NCBI GenBank assembly: GCA_013215515.1
Contig: JABSPC010000431.1
Span: forward strand, 1 to 6,333
Direction of reading: 5' to 3'
Length of the DNA stretch: 6,333 nucleotides
Source of the DNA: Crocinitomicaceae bacterium
Lineage (GTDB): Bacteria > Bacteroidota > Bacteroidia > Flavobacteriales_D > Crocinitomicaceae
The position numbers were made by a program, and so were the translations under genes. The notes beneath the pieces were generated by a model. That model searched no databases, had not been told where the DNA came from, and saw nothing but the letters and a program-made list of their open reading frames with translations. Shown here piece after piece: positions 5,909-6,333 of the stretch (position 1 is its first letter; each line of letters opens with the position of its first letter).

Positions 5909-6311
5909 TCACAGAGTCGCGGTTCACTTCAGCATAAGGAAACATTTCGGGGTTCTCATCGAAAGAATAAGCATACATCACTCTCGCAAATTTCTTACAC
6001 GAATAGATGACATTTTGCGTGGTATCAATTCCAATTGACAGACCAGTTACTTGATAATCGGGATTGATCATGTTTTTAAAATGACCTCTCGATTTAATCC
6101 ATGAATAAACCAAGCACCTTGCCATCTTCTTGTAGGTACTCCTTTCAAAAGTTCTTCCTTTCACTCTAACGGAGGCATTGTAACTGGCGTAAACCACATT
6201 TTCACCAACGTAATAAGAATTAGGTGCGCCGTAGAAATTGGCTCTATCTTGCGGTGAAAGACATGCTTTGTTTTCAACTTCTTCATGGGTCAGTTTGCTC
6301 TTCACAACCAT
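5796..6311 (-). CDS. CAP (SCP/PR-1/Ag5-like) domain fragment
   Basis: Residues are numbered from the ATG at 6311, which I believe is an internal Met. The domain shows the usual order: KLTHEE with His 9, SPQDR (19-23), VGENV with Glu 37, YKKMARCLVYSWIKSRGHFKNMINP with Trp 71 and His 77 (residues 60-84, in the W-x-x-SxGHxxNxxxP pattern), DYQVTGLSIGID, and a final strand VIYSCKKFA (101-109). His 9, Glu 37 and His 77 correspond to the conserved CAP pocket residues. The upstream codons HHSKY match the HSxYM helix that precedes LTH in bacterial CAP domains. After about residue 138 (ALLVA) the sequence is out of frame: the Cys/Arg-rich tail ICFQYVCRRRTPYST ends at a chance stop. The ABC-type helix 1 is outside the window. 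Confidence 0.7.
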   Translation of the reverse strand: MVVKSKLTHEEVENKACLSPQDRANFYGAPNSYYVGENVVYASYNASVRVKGRTFERSTYKKMARCLVYSWIKSRGHFKNMINPDYQVTGLSIGIDTTQNVIYSCKKFARVMYAYSFDENPEMFPYAEVNRDSVNALLVAVSENRICFQYVCRRRTPYSTISLFVGVSFGR

Positions 6312-6333
6312 GTACTTTGAGTGATGATTGGAT

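Larger units (their letters stand above)
5198..6333 (-). pseudogene. CAP/SCP-domain protein with helical C-terminal region, 5' end beyond window, broken by frameshift and in-frame TAA
   Basis: The coding frame is still open at the right edge: codons before the ATG at 6311 read SNHHSKY and fit the CAP domain, so the true start lies outside. Three pieces make one gene. The first (to about 5890) carries the CAP domain. Near 5885-5905 one base is extra; dropping the G after CTC gives NALL-LLFRRIESVFNM. A second piece then runs to a TAA at 5539-5537. The third continues in the same frame (NVLSLGKLLCYFKN) to the true TAA at 5200-5198. The C-terminal half is alpha-helical, repeat-like and Leu-rich, and ends in a segment with WCGLLYGKYGIPFQV and a CATC pair. 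CAP-domain proteins are mostly secreted; a signal peptide would be outside the window. Architecture and site of action beyond this are inferred. The two downstream pieces could be a separate gene, but the helical sequence follows the CAP domain without any intergenic gap. Confidence 0.72.

Noticed and set aside
5796..6311. ATG at 6311 as the true start of the CAP-domain gene
   Set aside because: The codons upstream (HHSKY) are open and fit the CAP helix that precedes LTH; a CAP domain starting here would lack its first helix. The start is beyond the window.
1..6333. tRNA, rRNA, CRISPR array, insertion sequence or integration site
   Set aside because: I saw no regularly spaced repeats, no transposase-like frames, no terminal inverted repeats and no cloverleaf-like sequence.

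Overview
The window looks like chromosomal DNA from a Bacteroidota bacterium, most likely order Flavobacteriales (a Fluviicola/Crocinitomicaceae-like organism is my best guess, by inference only). The grounds are: low GC content; two secreted multi-domain beta-sandwich proteins, one ending in a recognisable type IX secretion (T9SS) sorting domain; Bacteroidota-type promoter boxes (TAnnTTTG); and weak or absent Shine-Dalgarno sequences.

Layout, left to right. (1) 1-1509, minus: the N-terminal 503 codons of a large exported surface protein, open throughout and cut by the left edge. (2) 1510-1739: a gene-free stretch holding a 24-bp near-perfect palindrome, a candidate operator for gene 1. (3) 1740-2705, minus: a flippase-like / LPG-synthase-TM membrane protein (8 predicted helices) broken by an extra base in an A8 run, a TGA in place of a tryptophan, and a missing base. 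The two frameshifts cancel, so the two ends share a frame. (4) 2765-2912, minus: a well-formed terminator and, just upstream, a 35-codon reading frame that looks like the 3' end of a gene with no body. (5) 2975-4703, plus: a T9SS-exported cell-surface protein with its own promoter and a strong terminator. It is broken by a TAA just after the signal peptide and by an extra T in a T9 run. (6) 4805-5191, plus: an intact 128-residue basic protein of unknown function. (7) 5198-6333, minus: a CAP/SCP-domain protein with a long helical C-terminal part, cut by the right edge and broken by one frameshift and one in-frame TAA.

There is no obvious shared pathway. The common theme is the cell envelope: two secreted adhesin-like proteins, a polytopic membrane protein and a CAP-domain protein. 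The most striking property is that three of the five substantial genes carry at least one frameshift plus one nonsense codon, although what they encode is still easy to read through. This could be genuine recent gene decay, homopolymer-based phase variation for two of the lesions, or uncorrected sequencing error. The sequence alone does not decide between these. I found no RNA genes, CRISPR arrays, insertion sequences or attachment sites.
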